The translations under genes and the position numbers were made by a program. This document shows positions 22,759 through 32,126 of a stretch of 64,000 bases of DNA, one piece after another (positions within the stretch are counted from its first letter, which is position 1; each line of letters starts with the position of its first letter). Below the pieces are notes generated by a model. That model had not been told where the DNA came from, made no database searches, and worked only from the letters and a program-made list of their open reading frames with translations. This DNA is from Shewanella aquimarina (GTDB lineage Bacteria > Pseudomonadota > Gammaproteobacteria > Enterobacterales > Shewanellaceae), in assembly GCF_023349185.1 (NCBI RefSeq), contig NZ_JAKIKY010000005.1, positions 1 through 64,000 on the forward strand. The letters run 5' to 3'.

Positions 22759-24972
22759 ATGATCAAGCCTTTTCTACTCTCTTTGCTGCTGGCAAGCCTC
22801 ACCTTTTCTGCCACGAGCGAGGAACGCCCCAAGATCGGTCTGGCACTCAGCGGGGGCGGCGCGAAAGGGGCGGCCCATATCGCCGTGCTTAAGGCCTTAG
22901 AGGCGGAACATATTCCCGTCGATTACATCGCCGGTACCAGTATTGGCGCCTATGTGGGCGGCATGTATGCCCTGGGCTATAGCGCCGAAGAGATCGAAGA
23001 TATCATGATGGGTTCCAACTGGAACGCCGGCTATTCAGATACCATTCCCCGTGCGGCCCTCAGCTATCGTGGCAAGCAGCAGCGGGATAGATTCAATATC
23101 CCGCTCAACATCGGCTACAGCGATAGCCAAGTCAAAGTTCCTAATGGCGTGTTGCGTGGTCAGTCTATGTCGCTCTTGCTGCAGCACTCGACGGATCTGG
23201 TGCATAAGTTTGAACACTTCGACGACTTGCCTATTCCCTATCGCGCCGTGGCCACAGATCTCGAGACCAGTGGCGCCGTGGTGATCGACAGCGGCAGCCT
23301 GGTGGATGCGATGCAGGCGTCGGCCACAGTCCCAGGTGCGCTGCAGGCGGCGCAGTATAAGGGGCATATAGTGGTTGACGGCGGAATTGCCAACAATATG
23401 CCGGTGGATGTGGTGAAGGCCATGGGCGCCGACATCGTCATCGCCGTGGATATCGGCTCCTCTCTGGTTAAGCGGGACCAGCTAGAGAGCACGATCGCGG
23501 TATTGAACCAACTATCCACCATGCTGACCAATGCCAGTACCGAACAGCAAAAGCGGCTACTGACGACACAAGATATCCTGATCCGTCCAGAGGTTGGCGA
23601 GCTCAGCACTACAGACTTTTCCATCATGCCGGAGGCTTATCGCCTCGGTGAGGTGGCGGTTCAGGCCCAGCTGACAAGGCTAAAACAGTTAGCCGTGACC
23701 AATGAGCAGTATGCTGCCTATCAGGCTCACAAGGATGCCGCCAGCGTGGGTTGGCTCTACAACCTGTCTCGCCCGGTGATCGAGATCCGCTTCGACAACA
23801 ACTCTAAGGTGAGCGAGAAACTCTTGGCGGAGACCTTAGGTATCGAGCCGGGTGAAGTGGTCGATAAGACCAAGCTGGAGCAGGGGATCAACAAAGTCTA
23901 TGCGCTCGACAAATTTGAGCGGGTTAACGCCGAGTTTGTCGACACAGATGAGGGGCGGATACTGATCCTGCAGACCCGGGCCAAGTCTTGGGGGCCCAAT
24001 TATTTCCAACTTGGCTTTAGCTGGGAGGATGACTTCACCCTAGATTCTGTGGTGGCACTGGATGTGGCCTACACCATGACAGATCTGACCGCCTATGGTG
24101 GCGAGTGGCGCAACGAGCTGCGCCTGGGGTATGAGAAGATGCTCGCCTCAGAGTTTTATCTGCCCATGGATTCCGATCAGCGCTATTTCTCTCGCGCGGA
24201 ACTGGGCTATGAGAAGAAAGATTGGACCCTGTATGAAGAGAATAACCGCTTCTTGGATCTCGAGCAGGTCAAGTATCGCGCCGAGTTGGGTATTGGCGTC
24301 AACTATATCAAGGAAGGCGTGGTAGAGCTGGGGGTGATGGGGGAGACCGGCTATCTCGATAATGCGGCCTTTGACGGGCGGGCAGATTTTAGCTCCTACG
24401 GCGCCTATCTCAAGTTCGGTTTCGATGACTTGGACAGCATCAGTTTCCCGACCTCGGGTAATCGCTTTACCCTGAACATGTACTACCGCCATGAGCAATC
24501 TCCCTACATCTTTGACGATGAACCATCGGAGAACTCCTTGCAGATCATGGCCGATTGGCGTGGTGCCCTGAGTGTGGGGAATCATGCCTTCGTGGGTATC
24601 GCCTCGCTGGCGACGGTGGACAAGGAGGAGGGCTTCAGCGTGAATGTCTCCGAACTAGGCGGCTTCCTCAACTTGTCTGGTTACCATAAGGACGCCTTGG
24701 TTGGGCCGCACAAGTTGTTCGGTGCCTTCGTCTATCAATACGATCTGGGCCGGGATATGTTGGGGATGACAGACTACCCTCTCTATCTGGGCGCTAGCCT
24801 TGAGGCGGGTAACGTCTGGTCGATCCGCGACAGCGTGAGCCTGAATGATCTCATCTATGGTGGCAGCCTCTATCTGGGCACGGATACCGCCATAGGCCCG
24901 GCGGCCATAGGTTACGGCTGGACAGACGATGGCGAAAATACCGTCTTCCTCTTCCTAGGTAAGAACTGGTAG
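22759..24972 (+). CDS. PlpD-like patatin phospholipase autotransporter (type Vd)
   Basis: This is a secreted lipase fused to its own outer-membrane transporter. The 737 residues contain a signal peptide (1-20), a patatin domain with oxyanion GGGAKG (32-37), nucleophile S61 in GTSIG and catalytic D207 in DGG, a POTRA-like domain (about 335-410), and a C-terminal beta-barrel of the surface antigen type ending in FLGKNW with a terminal aromatic. The order and length match P. aeruginosa PlpD, the prototype of type Vd secretion. Catalytic residues are intact, so phospholipase A activity is expected; the target is unknown. Confidence 0.9.
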   Translation: MIKPFLLSLLLASLTFSATSEERPKIGLALSGGGAKGAAHIAVLKALEAEHIPVDYIAGTSIGAYVGGMYALGYSAEEIEDIMMGSNWNAGYSDTIPRAALSYRGKQQRDRFNIPLNIGYSDSQVKVPNGVLRGQSMSLLLQHSTDLVHKFEHFDDLPIPYRAVATDLETSGAVVIDSGSLVDAMQASATVPGALQAAQYKGHIVVDGGIANNMPVDVVKAMGADIVIAVDIGSSLVKRDQLESTIAVLNQLSTMLTNASTEQQKRLLTTQDILIRPEVGELSTTDFSIMPEAYRLGEVAVQAQLTRLKQLAVTNEQYAAYQAHKDAASVGWLYNLSRPVIEIRFDNNSKVSEKLLAETLGIEPGEVVDKTKLEQGINKVYALDKFERVNAEFVDTDEGRILILQTRAKSWGPNYFQLGFSWEDDFTLDSVVALDVAYTMTDLTAYGGEWRNELRLGYEKMLASEFYLPMDSDQRYFSRAELGYEKKDWTLYEENNRFLDLEQVKYRAELGIGVNYIKEGVVELGVMGETGYLDNAAFDGRADFSSYGAYLKFGFDDLDSISFPTSGNRFTLNMYYRHEQSPYIFDDEPSENSLQIMADWRGALSVGNHAFVGIASLATVDKEEGFSVNVSELGGFLNLSGYHKDALVGPHKLFGAFVYQYDLGRDMLGMTDYPLYLGASLEAGNVWSIRDSVSLNDLIYGGSLYLGTDTAIGPAAIGYGWTDDGENTVFLFLGKNW

Positions 24973-25104
24973 GGCAGCTAAGGCGTCATACAAAGTTACA
25001 AAATCACCCTACAGTCCTTGGGGCTGGGGTGTTAGTGTGTCATTCGCAAAGGTCTGTGCAATCAGGCTATAAACAAGATAAAAGTAAGAACCGGGGAATT
25101 CGAG

Positions 25105-27159
25105 ATGAAAAAAGTCAGTCATTTAGCATTGGCTGTGGCGTTGGGCTTGGGCCTAGGCGCCTGTGGTAGCCATGACACCACTCAGGTAGAGAGTGTACAA
25201 ACGACAAAGGTGTCGGGCGTTGAGAAAGAAAACTTCGACCCTCAGGTGCGTCATCAGGACGACTTCTATTACAGCGTCAACGGTCACTGGTTGGCGACCA
25301 CGCCTATCCCAGCCGACAAGTCTAACTATGGTGCCTTCTCCGTACTCTATGAGCAGAGCCAGAACGCCCTGAAGGAGATCATCGACGAAGTAGCGGCAAA
25401 GCCAAACAAGGCCGAAGGCTCTAGCGAGCAGAAAGTGGGCGACTTCTACGCCAGCTACATGAATACCGACCTGGCCGAGCAGCTGGGCGTGACCCCAATC
25501 AAGGCACCGATGGCTGAGATCCAGGGGCTTAAGAGCCATCAGGATGTCGCCAGCCAGATGGGTAAGCTGCTGGTTTCGGGTGTGCAGATGCCATTGGGCT
25601 TCTATGTGAATAACGACGCTAAGAAGTCGACTCAGTATGGTGTCTACTTCTATCAGTCTGGCCTGACACTGCCGGATCGTGACTATTACCTCAAAGATGA
25701 TGCTAAGTTTGTTGCCAACCGCGCCGCACTGCAAAGCTATGTCACCGACCTGTTAGATAACGCCGGTTATGCCCACGCCAAGCGCGCCGCGAAAAACGTG
25801 GCCGAGATCGAGCACTTCCTGGCCGAGAGCCAGTGGACGCGCACCCAGTCTCGTGACGCCAACAAGAGCTACAACAAGATGGATATCGCTGGCCTGCAGA
25901 AGACGGTCAGCAACTTTGATTATTCACAGTTTGCCAATGGCGCCGACATGAACAAGGTCACCGAGGTGATCGTGCGTCAGCCCTCTTTCTTCGAGAAGTT
26001 TGGCAAGCAATTTAACCAGTTCAGCGTCGAGCAGTGGCAAGACTACTTGATGTTCCACCTGGTGGACAGCTATGCCGAGCTGCTGAACAAAGAGATGGTC
26101 GATCTTCACTTTGTCTTCCACAGCAAGACCCTGATGGGCATCGAAGAGCAGAAGCCGCGCTGGAAGAAGGCGGTTGATGCCGCGGATCAGGTGATCGGCG
26201 AGCTGGTGGGTAAAGAGTACGTCAAACGTCACTTCAAGCCAGAAGCCAAGGCGCGTATGGAGAAGATGATCCAGAACCTGATCAAGGGCTTCGAGGTGAG
26301 CATCAACGAGCTAGAGTGGATGACACCTGAGACTAAGGTTGCGGCGCAAGAGAAGCTGTCTAAGTTCAACTACAAGATCGGCTACCCTGACAAGTGGAAA
26401 GACTACACAGACCTGAGCATCAAGGCCGATGATCTGGTGGGTAACTACCAGCGTTATGCGCATTTCGAATACAAGACCATGTTGGACAAGCTGGGCAAGC
26501 CAATCGATCGCACCGAGTGGCACATGACGCCGCAGACGGTTAACGCCTACTATAGCCCTGTGATGAACGAAATCGTCTTCCCTGCGGCCATCTTGCAGCC
26601 TCCATTCTTCAACATGGATGCCGATGATGCGATCAACTATGGCGGTATCGGCGCGGTGATCGGCCACGAGATCAGCCATGGTTTCGACGACCAAGGTGCC
26701 AAGTATGATGGTGACGGTAACCTGAGAGATTGGTGGTCAGACAAAGACAGAGAAGAGTTCAAGAAGCGTGGTGCTAAGCTCAGCGCGCAATACTCTAGCT
26801 TCGAGGCCCTTCCGGGTAAGTTTGTTAATGGTGACCTCACCTTGGGTGAGAACATTGGCGACCTGGGTGGCCTGACCGTGGCGGCACGCTCTTACAAGTT
26901 GAGCCTTGACGGAAAAGAGGCACCAGTGATCGATGGCCTGACCGGCGAGCAGCGTCTGTTTATCGGCTGGTCGCAGGTGTGGCGTCGTAACTATCGCGAC
27001 GAAGAGCTGGGACGTCGTCTGTTGACCGACCCACACTCACCAAGCCACTTCCGCGCCATGGGCACGCCGCGTAACATTCCAGCCTTCTACGAGGCGTTCG
27101 ATGTGAAGGCGGGCGACAAGATGTATTTGAGCGAAGAAGATCGCGTCAAGATCTGGTAG
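25105..27159 (+). CDS. M13 (neprilysin-family) metallopeptidase lipoprotein
   Basis: This zinc endopeptidase is probably anchored to a membrane facing the periplasm. A lipoprotein signal ends in the lipobox LGLGAC, with the acylated Cys near residue 20. The M13 N-terminal domain fills about 40-440 and the catalytic domain the rest. The zinc motif HEISH is at 521-525 and the third ligand is E582 in ENIGD. The 684 residues fit the PepO family, which cleaves short peptides. It is preceded by a 132-bp gap after the patatin gene and ends in a strong terminator. The physiological substrate is unknown. Confidence 0.93.
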   Translation: MKKVSHLALAVALGLGLGACGSHDTTQVESVQTTKVSGVEKENFDPQVRHQDDFYYSVNGHWLATTPIPADKSNYGAFSVLYEQSQNALKEIIDEVAAKPNKAEGSSEQKVGDFYASYMNTDLAEQLGVTPIKAPMAEIQGLKSHQDVASQMGKLLVSGVQMPLGFYVNNDAKKSTQYGVYFYQSGLTLPDRDYYLKDDAKFVANRAALQSYVTDLLDNAGYAHAKRAAKNVAEIEHFLAESQWTRTQSRDANKSYNKMDIAGLQKTVSNFDYSQFANGADMNKVTEVIVRQPSFFEKFGKQFNQFSVEQWQDYLMFHLVDSYAELLNKEMVDLHFVFHSKTLMGIEEQKPRWKKAVDAADQVIGELVGKEYVKRHFKPEAKARMEKMIQNLIKGFEVSINELEWMTPETKVAAQEKLSKFNYKIGYPDKWKDYTDLSIKADDLVGNYQRYAHFEYKTMLDKLGKPIDRTEWHMTPQTVNAYYSPVMNEIVFPAAILQPPFFNMDADDAINYGGIGAVIGHEISHGFDDQGAKYDGDGNLRDWWSDKDREEFKKRGAKLSAQYSSFEALPGKFVNGDLTLGENIGDLGGLTVAARSYKLSLDGKEAPVIDGLTGEQRLFIGWSQVWRRNYRDEELGRRLLTDPHSPSHFRAMGTPRNIPAFYEAFDVKAGDKMYLSEEDRVKIW

Positions 27160-27194
27160 GCCTAGGTTCGCTTTTCAAAGCAGCTTAAAGCAAC

Positions 27195-27221
27195 AAAAGC
27201 CCATCTTAGGATGGGCTTTTT
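27195..27221 (+). terminator. terminator after the M13 peptidase gene
   Basis: An 11-bp stem AAAAGCCCATC/GATGGGCTTTT with a 4-nt loop is followed by a T, a clear rho-independent terminator. Confidence 0.93.
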
Positions 27222-27238
27222 ACTGTCTGAAACCTGTG

Positions 27239-27400
27239 ATACCAATCGTAATAAACAATTGATCATTCTAGCTTGTTAAAACGCACGATAACTGTATTAG
27301 TATTTTTAATTGTAGAATAACTACTTATCTAAAAATCCTGCTTTGTTTTCAAGCGTTTTTCCTGCGCTATTTCTGATCACATGTTTACTGTGATTGGTAT
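27239..27400. mobile_element. MITE-like 162-bp inverted-repeat element
   Basis: The two 19-bp ends (27239-27257 and 27382-27400) are inverted repeats that match at 16 positions and start ATACCAATC. The AT-rich interior has no open frame. It ends 3 bp before the hxpB stop codon. I infer a non-autonomous miniature element or a dispersed repeat. Confidence 0.6.
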
Positions 27401-27403
27401 GAA

Positions 27404-28063
27404 TTATCGGGCGAGATAGTCCGCCAGTTCATCGAGACTGACCAGCTGCTGGTGGGCGGCGGCCCATCTAGCCTGGCTCGCCTCATGGGGCGCGGGGATC
27501 ACCACAGTATGCATGTTGGCGGCCCTGGCGGCGATCAGCCCGTTGAAGGAGTCTTCCACCGCCAGGCACTGTGAGGGTGAGACATTCAGGGCCTTGGCAC
27601 AGTTGAGGTACACCTCTGGGTGTGGCTTGCCCAGAGGCAGTGCCTCGGCGCTTTCGATGGCATCGAATAACTCAGCGATGGCCAGCTTTTGCATCACGGC
27701 ATCGATTAATTCCTGAGGCGATGAGGTGGCCAGGCCTATCTTGACGCCGCGCCGCTGGCAGGCCTCAAGCGCCCTATGGACGCCTGGCATCGCCTCGCCA
27801 CTGCGTAGGATCTCGCTTGCGACCTGCTGCACTATGGCATCTGATGTCACCTGATTATCATAGTCTGCCCAGGGATGGCGCTCATACCAGTAGGCCACGA
27901 CCTGATCGATACGCAGTCCTGTGGTCTGCTCGGTATCGCTGAGGCTGATGGGGAGGCCAAGCTGGCTCAGCACCTTGTACTCTGCGGCCTGCCAACTCGG
28001 CTCTGAGTCGATAAGTACGCCATCCATATCGAAGATGACGGCCGATAAATGCATTTGGCTCAT
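27404..28063 (-). CDS. hxpB: HxpB-like HAD sugar-phosphate phosphatase
   Basis: This is a HAD-superfamily phosphatase close to E. coli YniC/HxpB, which acts on 2-deoxyglucose-6-phosphate and hexitol phosphates. Motif I is FDMDGVLID with nucleophile D12 and acid D14. Motif II is ATSSP, the motif III lysine is in GKPHPEVY, and motif IV is in VEDSFNG. The four-helix cap domain follows motif I and carries the family's GLRID stretch. At 219 residues the size is typical. It is transcribed alone, divergent from acnB. The exact substrate is inferred. Confidence 0.88.
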   Translation of the reverse strand: MSQMHLSAVIFDMDGVLIDSEPSWQAAEYKVLSQLGLPISLSDTEQTTGLRIDQVVAYWYERHPWADYDNQVTSDAIVQQVASEILRSGEAMPGVHRALEACQRRGVKIGLATSSPQELIDAVMQKLAIAELFDAIESAEALPLGKPHPEVYLNCAKALNVSPSQCLAVEDSFNGLIAARAANMHTVVIPAPHEASQARWAAAHQQLVSLDELADYLAR

Positions 28064-28476
28064 GATGTAGGCCCTTACTGGTTCATTTTGGCGAAGGAAG
28101 TGGAATATTATGCGAATTCTTCGAGTATTTACGAGTGAGATACGAAAATTTTTAAGATTATTTTTCCCGCGAAAGCCACCAATTCCATCGTTTGGAATGA
28201 ATTTAGGATAACTCTTTAATTGTTTTTATAACAATAGGTTATCTAGGTATTCAAACTATTGTCTAATTTCATTTGTTTCAGGGCTAGGCTAATTTGCTGG
28301 GCACCCTAGGAAATCCCGGTAATTTCTCACTTCTAAGAGTGTGATCTGATTCATACTTTTGCAAAGCTGTAGTATAATGCGGCCGGAAATACGGGTTGAG
28401 CCTGCTTGACTGTGAGCTTCAGAATTGAAGACGTGCAGTTTCGCTGTTAGAACGCCAAACAAAGAGGAATGTTGCC
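28064..28476. other. 413-bp divergent promoter region of hxpB and acnB
   Basis: The region holds no gene. It contains an acnB promoter with an overlapping CRP-like site, listed separately, a 6-bp ATTCCA/TGGAAT hairpin (28182-28198), and AT-rich DNA before hxpB. Confidence 0.6.
28340..28378 (+). promoter_or_regulatory. acnB promoter with overlapping CRP-like box
   Basis: A perfect -10 TATAAT (28373-28378) lies 17 bp after a weak -35 TTCATA (28350-28355). A CRP-like site, TGTGA-N6-TCATA (28340-28355), overlaps the -35 and differs from TGTGA-N6-TCACA at one base. It would centre near -37 from the predicted start. Confidence 0.55.
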
Positions 28477-31074
28477 GTGCTAGAAGCATATCGTAAACAC
28501 GTCGCAGAACGTGCTGCAGAGGGCGTAGTCCCTAAGCCACTAGATGCCCATCAAGTGGCCGAATTAATCGAATTAGTGAAGAATCCACCTGCGGGTGAAG
28601 AGGCATTTATCCTCGACCTGCTTGAAAACAGAATTCCACCAGGTGTTGACGAAGCGGCCTATGTGAAAGCCGGCTTCCTCGATGCGGTTGCCAAAGGCGA
28701 GGCAACGTCTCCTATCCTGTCATCGGCACGTGCCGTTGAGCTACTGGGTACCATGCAGGGCGGTTACAACATCGAGCCGCTGATTGCTCAACTCGACGAT
28801 GATGCCCAGGCCCCATTGGCGGTTAAGGCACTATCAAACACCCTGCTGATGTTCGATGCCTACCACGATGTGGTTGAGAAGATGCAAGCGGGCAACGCCC
28901 ATGCTAAGCAAGTGGTTGAGTCTTGGGCGAATGCCGAGTGGTTCCTCAGCCGTCCTAAGCTGGCCGACAAGGTTACCCTGACCGTATTCAAGGTGACGGG
29001 TGAAACCAACACAGACGATCTGTCACCTGCACCGGATGCCTGGTCTCGTCCAGATATCCCACTGCATGCCCTGGCGATGCTGAAAAACGCGCGCGATGGC
29101 ATAGTGCCAGACGAAGCGGGCGTAAAAGGCCCAATCAATGAGATCGAATCTCTGAAAGAGAAGGGTCATCCACTGGTTTACGTGGGCGACGTTGTGGGTA
29201 CAGGTTCTTCACGTAAGTCTGCGACCAACTCTGTGCTGTGGTTCATGGGCGACGACATCCCATACGTGCCTAACAAGCGTGCCGGTGGTTTCTGCCTGGG
29301 TGGCAAGATCGCACCTATCTTCTTCAACACCATGGAAGATGCCGGTGCCCTGCCAATCGAGCTGGACGTGAGCAAGATGAACATGGGCGATGTGATCGAC
29401 ATCTACCCATACGAAGGTGTGGTTAAGCTGCACGGCAGCGACGAAGTGATCTCTGAGTTCAAGCTTAAGACAGACGTGCTGCTGGACGAAGTCCGTGCCG
29501 GCGGTCGTATTCCGCTGATCATCGGTCGTGGTCTAACTGACCGCGCTCGCGAGACCTTAGGTCTGCCAGCCTCTGACGTATTCGTACGTCCACAAGATGT
29601 GGCCGATTCTGGCAAGGGTTACACCCTGGCGCAGAAGATGGTGGGTAAGGCATGCGGCGTAACCGGTGTGCGTCCTGGCCAATACTGCGAGCCTAAGATG
29701 ACCTCTGTGGGTTCACAAGACACCACGGGTCCTATGACTCGTGACGAGTTGAAAGACTTGGCATGTCTTGGCTTCAGTGCCGACCTGACCATGCAGTCAT
29801 TCTGTCACACAGCCGCTTATCCTAAGCCTGTGGACGTGAATACTCACCACACACTACCTGACTTCATCATGAACCGTGGCGGTGTGTCGCTACGTCCAGG
29901 TGACGGTGTTATCCACTCATGGCTGAACCGTATGCTACTGCCTGATACCGTCGGTACGGGTGGTGACTCGCATACTCGTTTCCCAATCGGTATCTCTTTC
30001 CCTGCGGGTTCAGGGCTAGTGGCCTTCGCCGCCGCGACCGGTGTTATGCCGCTGGATATGCCTGAATCTGTACTGGTTCGCTTCAAGGGCGAGATGCAGC
30101 CTGGTATCACACTGCGTGACCTGGTACATGCTATCCCACACAAGGCGATCGAAATGGGTCTGCTGACCGTTGAGAAGAAGGGCAAGATCAACGCCTTCTC
30201 TGGTCGTATCCTGGAGATCGAAGGTCTAGAGAAGCTGAAGGTTGAGCAGGCATTCGAACTGTCTGATGCATCAGCCGAGCGTAGTGCCGCCGGTTGTACC
30301 ATCAAGCTGGACAAAGAGCCTATCATCGAATACCTCAACTCTAACATAGTGATGTTGAAGTGGATGATTGCCGAAGGTTACGGTGACCGTCGTACCATCG
30401 AGCGTCGTATCGCTGCGATGGAAGAGTGGCTGGCGAATCCAGAGCTGATGGAAGCCGATGCTGACGCAGAATACGCCGAAGTGATCGAGATCGATCTGAA
30501 CGAGATCAAAGAGCCTATCCTGTGTGCGCCTAACGATCCAGATGATGCCGTTCTCCTGTCTCAGGTGAAAGACACCCAGATCGACGAGGTTTTCGTTGGT
30601 TCTTGTATGACTAACATCGGCCACTTCCGTGCAACCGGTAAGATGCTGGACAAGTTTGCCAAGACGCTGCCAACTCGTCTGTGGATCGCTCCACCAACTA
30701 AGATGGATCGTGATCAGCTGACAGAAGAAGGTTACTACGCCATCTTTGGTCGTGTCGGTGCGCGCATCGAGATCCCAGGTTGTTCTCTGTGTATGGGTAA
30801 CCAGGCTCGTGTTGCCGAGGGCGCGACGGTTGTATCGACCTCTACCCGTAACTTCCCGAACCGTCTGGGTACTGGCGCTAACGTCTACCTGGCGTCTGCC
30901 GAGCTGGCCGCGGTTGCCGCACTGCTGGGTCGTCTGCCAAGTGTTGAAGAGTATCAGGAGTACGCCAAAGAGATCGATGCGACAGCAGCCGATACTTACC
31001 GTTACCTGAACTTCGACCAGATCGATTCATACACACAAAAAGCGGGCGAAGTGATCTTCCAGTCTGCCGTGTAA
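28477..31074 (+). CDS. acnB: AcnB, aconitate hydratase B
   Basis: AcnB isomerises citrate to isocitrate in the TCA cycle and acts in the methylcitrate cycle. The 865 residues equal the E. coli enzyme in length and closely match it throughout. The N-terminal HEAT-like domain is followed by the swivel domain and the catalytic domains. The [4Fe-4S] cysteines lie in GSCMTNIGH and GCSLCMGN. The start is GTG at 28477, with GAGGA 8 bp upstream. A strong terminator follows. Confidence 0.98.
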   Translation: MLEAYRKHVAERAAEGVVPKPLDAHQVAELIELVKNPPAGEEAFILDLLENRIPPGVDEAAYVKAGFLDAVAKGEATSPILSSARAVELLGTMQGGYNIEPLIAQLDDDAQAPLAVKALSNTLLMFDAYHDVVEKMQAGNAHAKQVVESWANAEWFLSRPKLADKVTLTVFKVTGETNTDDLSPAPDAWSRPDIPLHALAMLKNARDGIVPDEAGVKGPINEIESLKEKGHPLVYVGDVVGTGSSRKSATNSVLWFMGDDIPYVPNKRAGGFCLGGKIAPIFFNTMEDAGALPIELDVSKMNMGDVIDIYPYEGVVKLHGSDEVISEFKLKTDVLLDEVRAGGRIPLIIGRGLTDRARETLGLPASDVFVRPQDVADSGKGYTLAQKMVGKACGVTGVRPGQYCEPKMTSVGSQDTTGPMTRDELKDLACLGFSADLTMQSFCHTAAYPKPVDVNTHHTLPDFIMNRGGVSLRPGDGVIHSWLNRMLLPDTVGTGGDSHTRFPIGISFPAGSGLVAFAAATGVMPLDMPESVLVRFKGEMQPGITLRDLVHAIPHKAIEMGLLTVEKKGKINAFSGRILEIEGLEKLKVEQAFELSDASAERSAAGCTIKLDKEPIIEYLNSNIVMLKWMIAEGYGDRRTIERRIAAMEEWLANPELMEADADAEYAEVIEIDLNEIKEPILCAPNDPDDAVLLSQVKDTQIDEVFVGSCMTNIGHFRATGKMLDKFAKTLPTRLWIAPPTKMDRDQLTEEGYYAIFGRVGARIEIPGCSLCMGNQARVAEGATVVSTSTRNFPNRLGTGANVYLASAELAAVAALLGRLPSVEEYQEYAKEIDATAADTYRYLNFDQIDSYTQKAGEVIFQSAV

Positions 31075-31090
31075 TCAAGATTGATGATGT

Positions 31091-31121
31091 AAAAAGGCCA
31101 GCTGATTAGCTGGCCTTTTTT
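31091..31121 (+). terminator. terminator after acnB
   Basis: A 13-bp stem AAAAAGGCCAGCT/AGCTGGCCTTTTT with a GATT loop and trailing T. It may also serve rsd from the other strand. Confidence 0.95.
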
Positions 31122-31181
31122 ATGTCTGCTCTTCGGTGAGATTCACATAGGCATCCGGACAGATACTGGTATTAGGGGGAA

Positions 31182-31649
31182 TTAGGAGTACTTGCTGTGC
31201 AGCACTTCAAGCAGCTGATCTTCTAGCTGGAAACGTGTCTCCATGGCATCGCCGAGAGAGGAGAGATCTTTGTCCAGCTGATAGAGGATCTTGTCGTCGC
31301 TGGCGCTGGTGTATTTGTCGTTGAAGTCCAGGGCGAGATCCGTCGTCTCGCTGATCTTAGGGACTATGGTCTGTGCCAATGTCTGACTGGATTCGCCATT
31401 CTTCTCACAGGCGGTGACCACGCGATCATAGACCTCGAAGTGCCCCTCGGACACATAATCGACCAGGAGATCACAGAATTCTTTGACCGCTTTGAAGGCG
31501 GGAAGTGATTTGTCTATCGCCTCGTAGGGCGGCAGCCCGGCAATTTGGCAATAGTTAATCAGCAGCTTACGACGGTGATTCAGCCATTGATCAATCAGTG
31601 TATTGGAGCCACCCCATTTCTGTTCGGCCCGTTCCAATTGCTTTAGCAT
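31182..31649 (-). CDS. rsd: Rsd/AlgQ-family anti-sigma-70 factor
   Basis: Rsd binds region 4 of sigma-70 and frees core RNA polymerase for alternative sigma factors as cells enter stationary phase. The 155-residue helical protein shows the family features GSNTLIDQWLNHR, LVDYVSEGHFEVYDR and the C-terminal ETRFQLEDQLL. I start at the second ATG (31649), which has GGGGA 5 bp upstream; an ATG 12 bp earlier has none. Rsd lies next to hemE, as in E. coli, where nudC separates them. A candidate RNA or attenuator lies upstream. Confidence 0.9.
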   Translation of the reverse strand: MLKQLERAEQKWGGSNTLIDQWLNHRRKLLINYCQIAGLPPYEAIDKSLPAFKAVKEFCDLLVDYVSEGHFEVYDRVVTACEKNGESSQTLAQTIVPKISETTDLALDFNDKYTSASDDKILYQLDKDLSSLGDAMETRFQLEDQLLEVLHSKYS

Positions 31650-31806
31650 AATGGTCCCCATCGCATTGTTCTTCTATGACTTCTAATGTAGGTGAGAACC
31701 ACCGCTTTGATCAACCATTTTTTAGTCTATCCTGGCGATCTTTCAGCTGGTCGAATCTGCTTGTTTTGTATACAAAATGACGTGGAAGTAGCCGCTGAGA
31801 GGGGTA

Positions 31807-31899
31807 GAAATAAAATGCCCAGCGATAGAAATCTATCGCTGGGCGAGTAAAGTTTTGCGGGCTCGATGCGACGAGCTTCTTGATTGTTCTTGCTAGCGC
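31807..31899 (-). ncRNA. candidate small RNA or rsd leader attenuator
   Basis: On the minus strand a strong promoter is followed about 80 bp later by a terminator hairpin: a 12-13 bp perfect stem (31817-31844, GCCCAGCGATAG with its complement) and then ATTTTATTT. A second stem, GCTCG/CGAGC (31861-31876), lies inside. No open frame with a ribosome site fits between. The size would be about 93 nt. The alternative is an attenuated 5' leader of rsd, which lies downstream on the same strand. Confidence 0.5.
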
Positions 31900-31905
31900 A
31901 GACTT

Positions 31906-31934
31906 TTTATACCAAAGGCAAAGAGGGGGTGCAA
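31906..31934 (-). promoter_or_regulatory. sigma-70 promoter of the candidate small RNA / rsd
   Basis: Reading the minus strand, -35 TTGCAC (31929-31934) and -10 TATAAA (31906-31911) are separated by exactly 17 bp. The predicted transcript start is near 31899. Confidence 0.65.
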
Positions 31935-32126
31935 CTTTTTTCTAACGAATTGCGGGGTGAGGCGGGCAATTTGCGGCCCAAGCCAAACCCTGAGAGAAGG
32001 GACGCGGGGGTAAAAAAATAATCAAGCGGCGTTTGTCACATAAATGTGCTGATGGAGGTTACTTTACTCGCGTAAATGCTAAACTACTGTCCCAGCGAAA
32101 ATCAATAAGCGTAGGAATAGAGCCTT

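Larger units (their letters stand above)
31650..32126. other. 477-bp divergent region between rsd and hemE
   Basis: No protein gene is present. The region contains the candidate minus-strand RNA and its promoter (31807-31934) and must contain the hemE promoter, which I could not place confidently. Confidence 0.6.
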
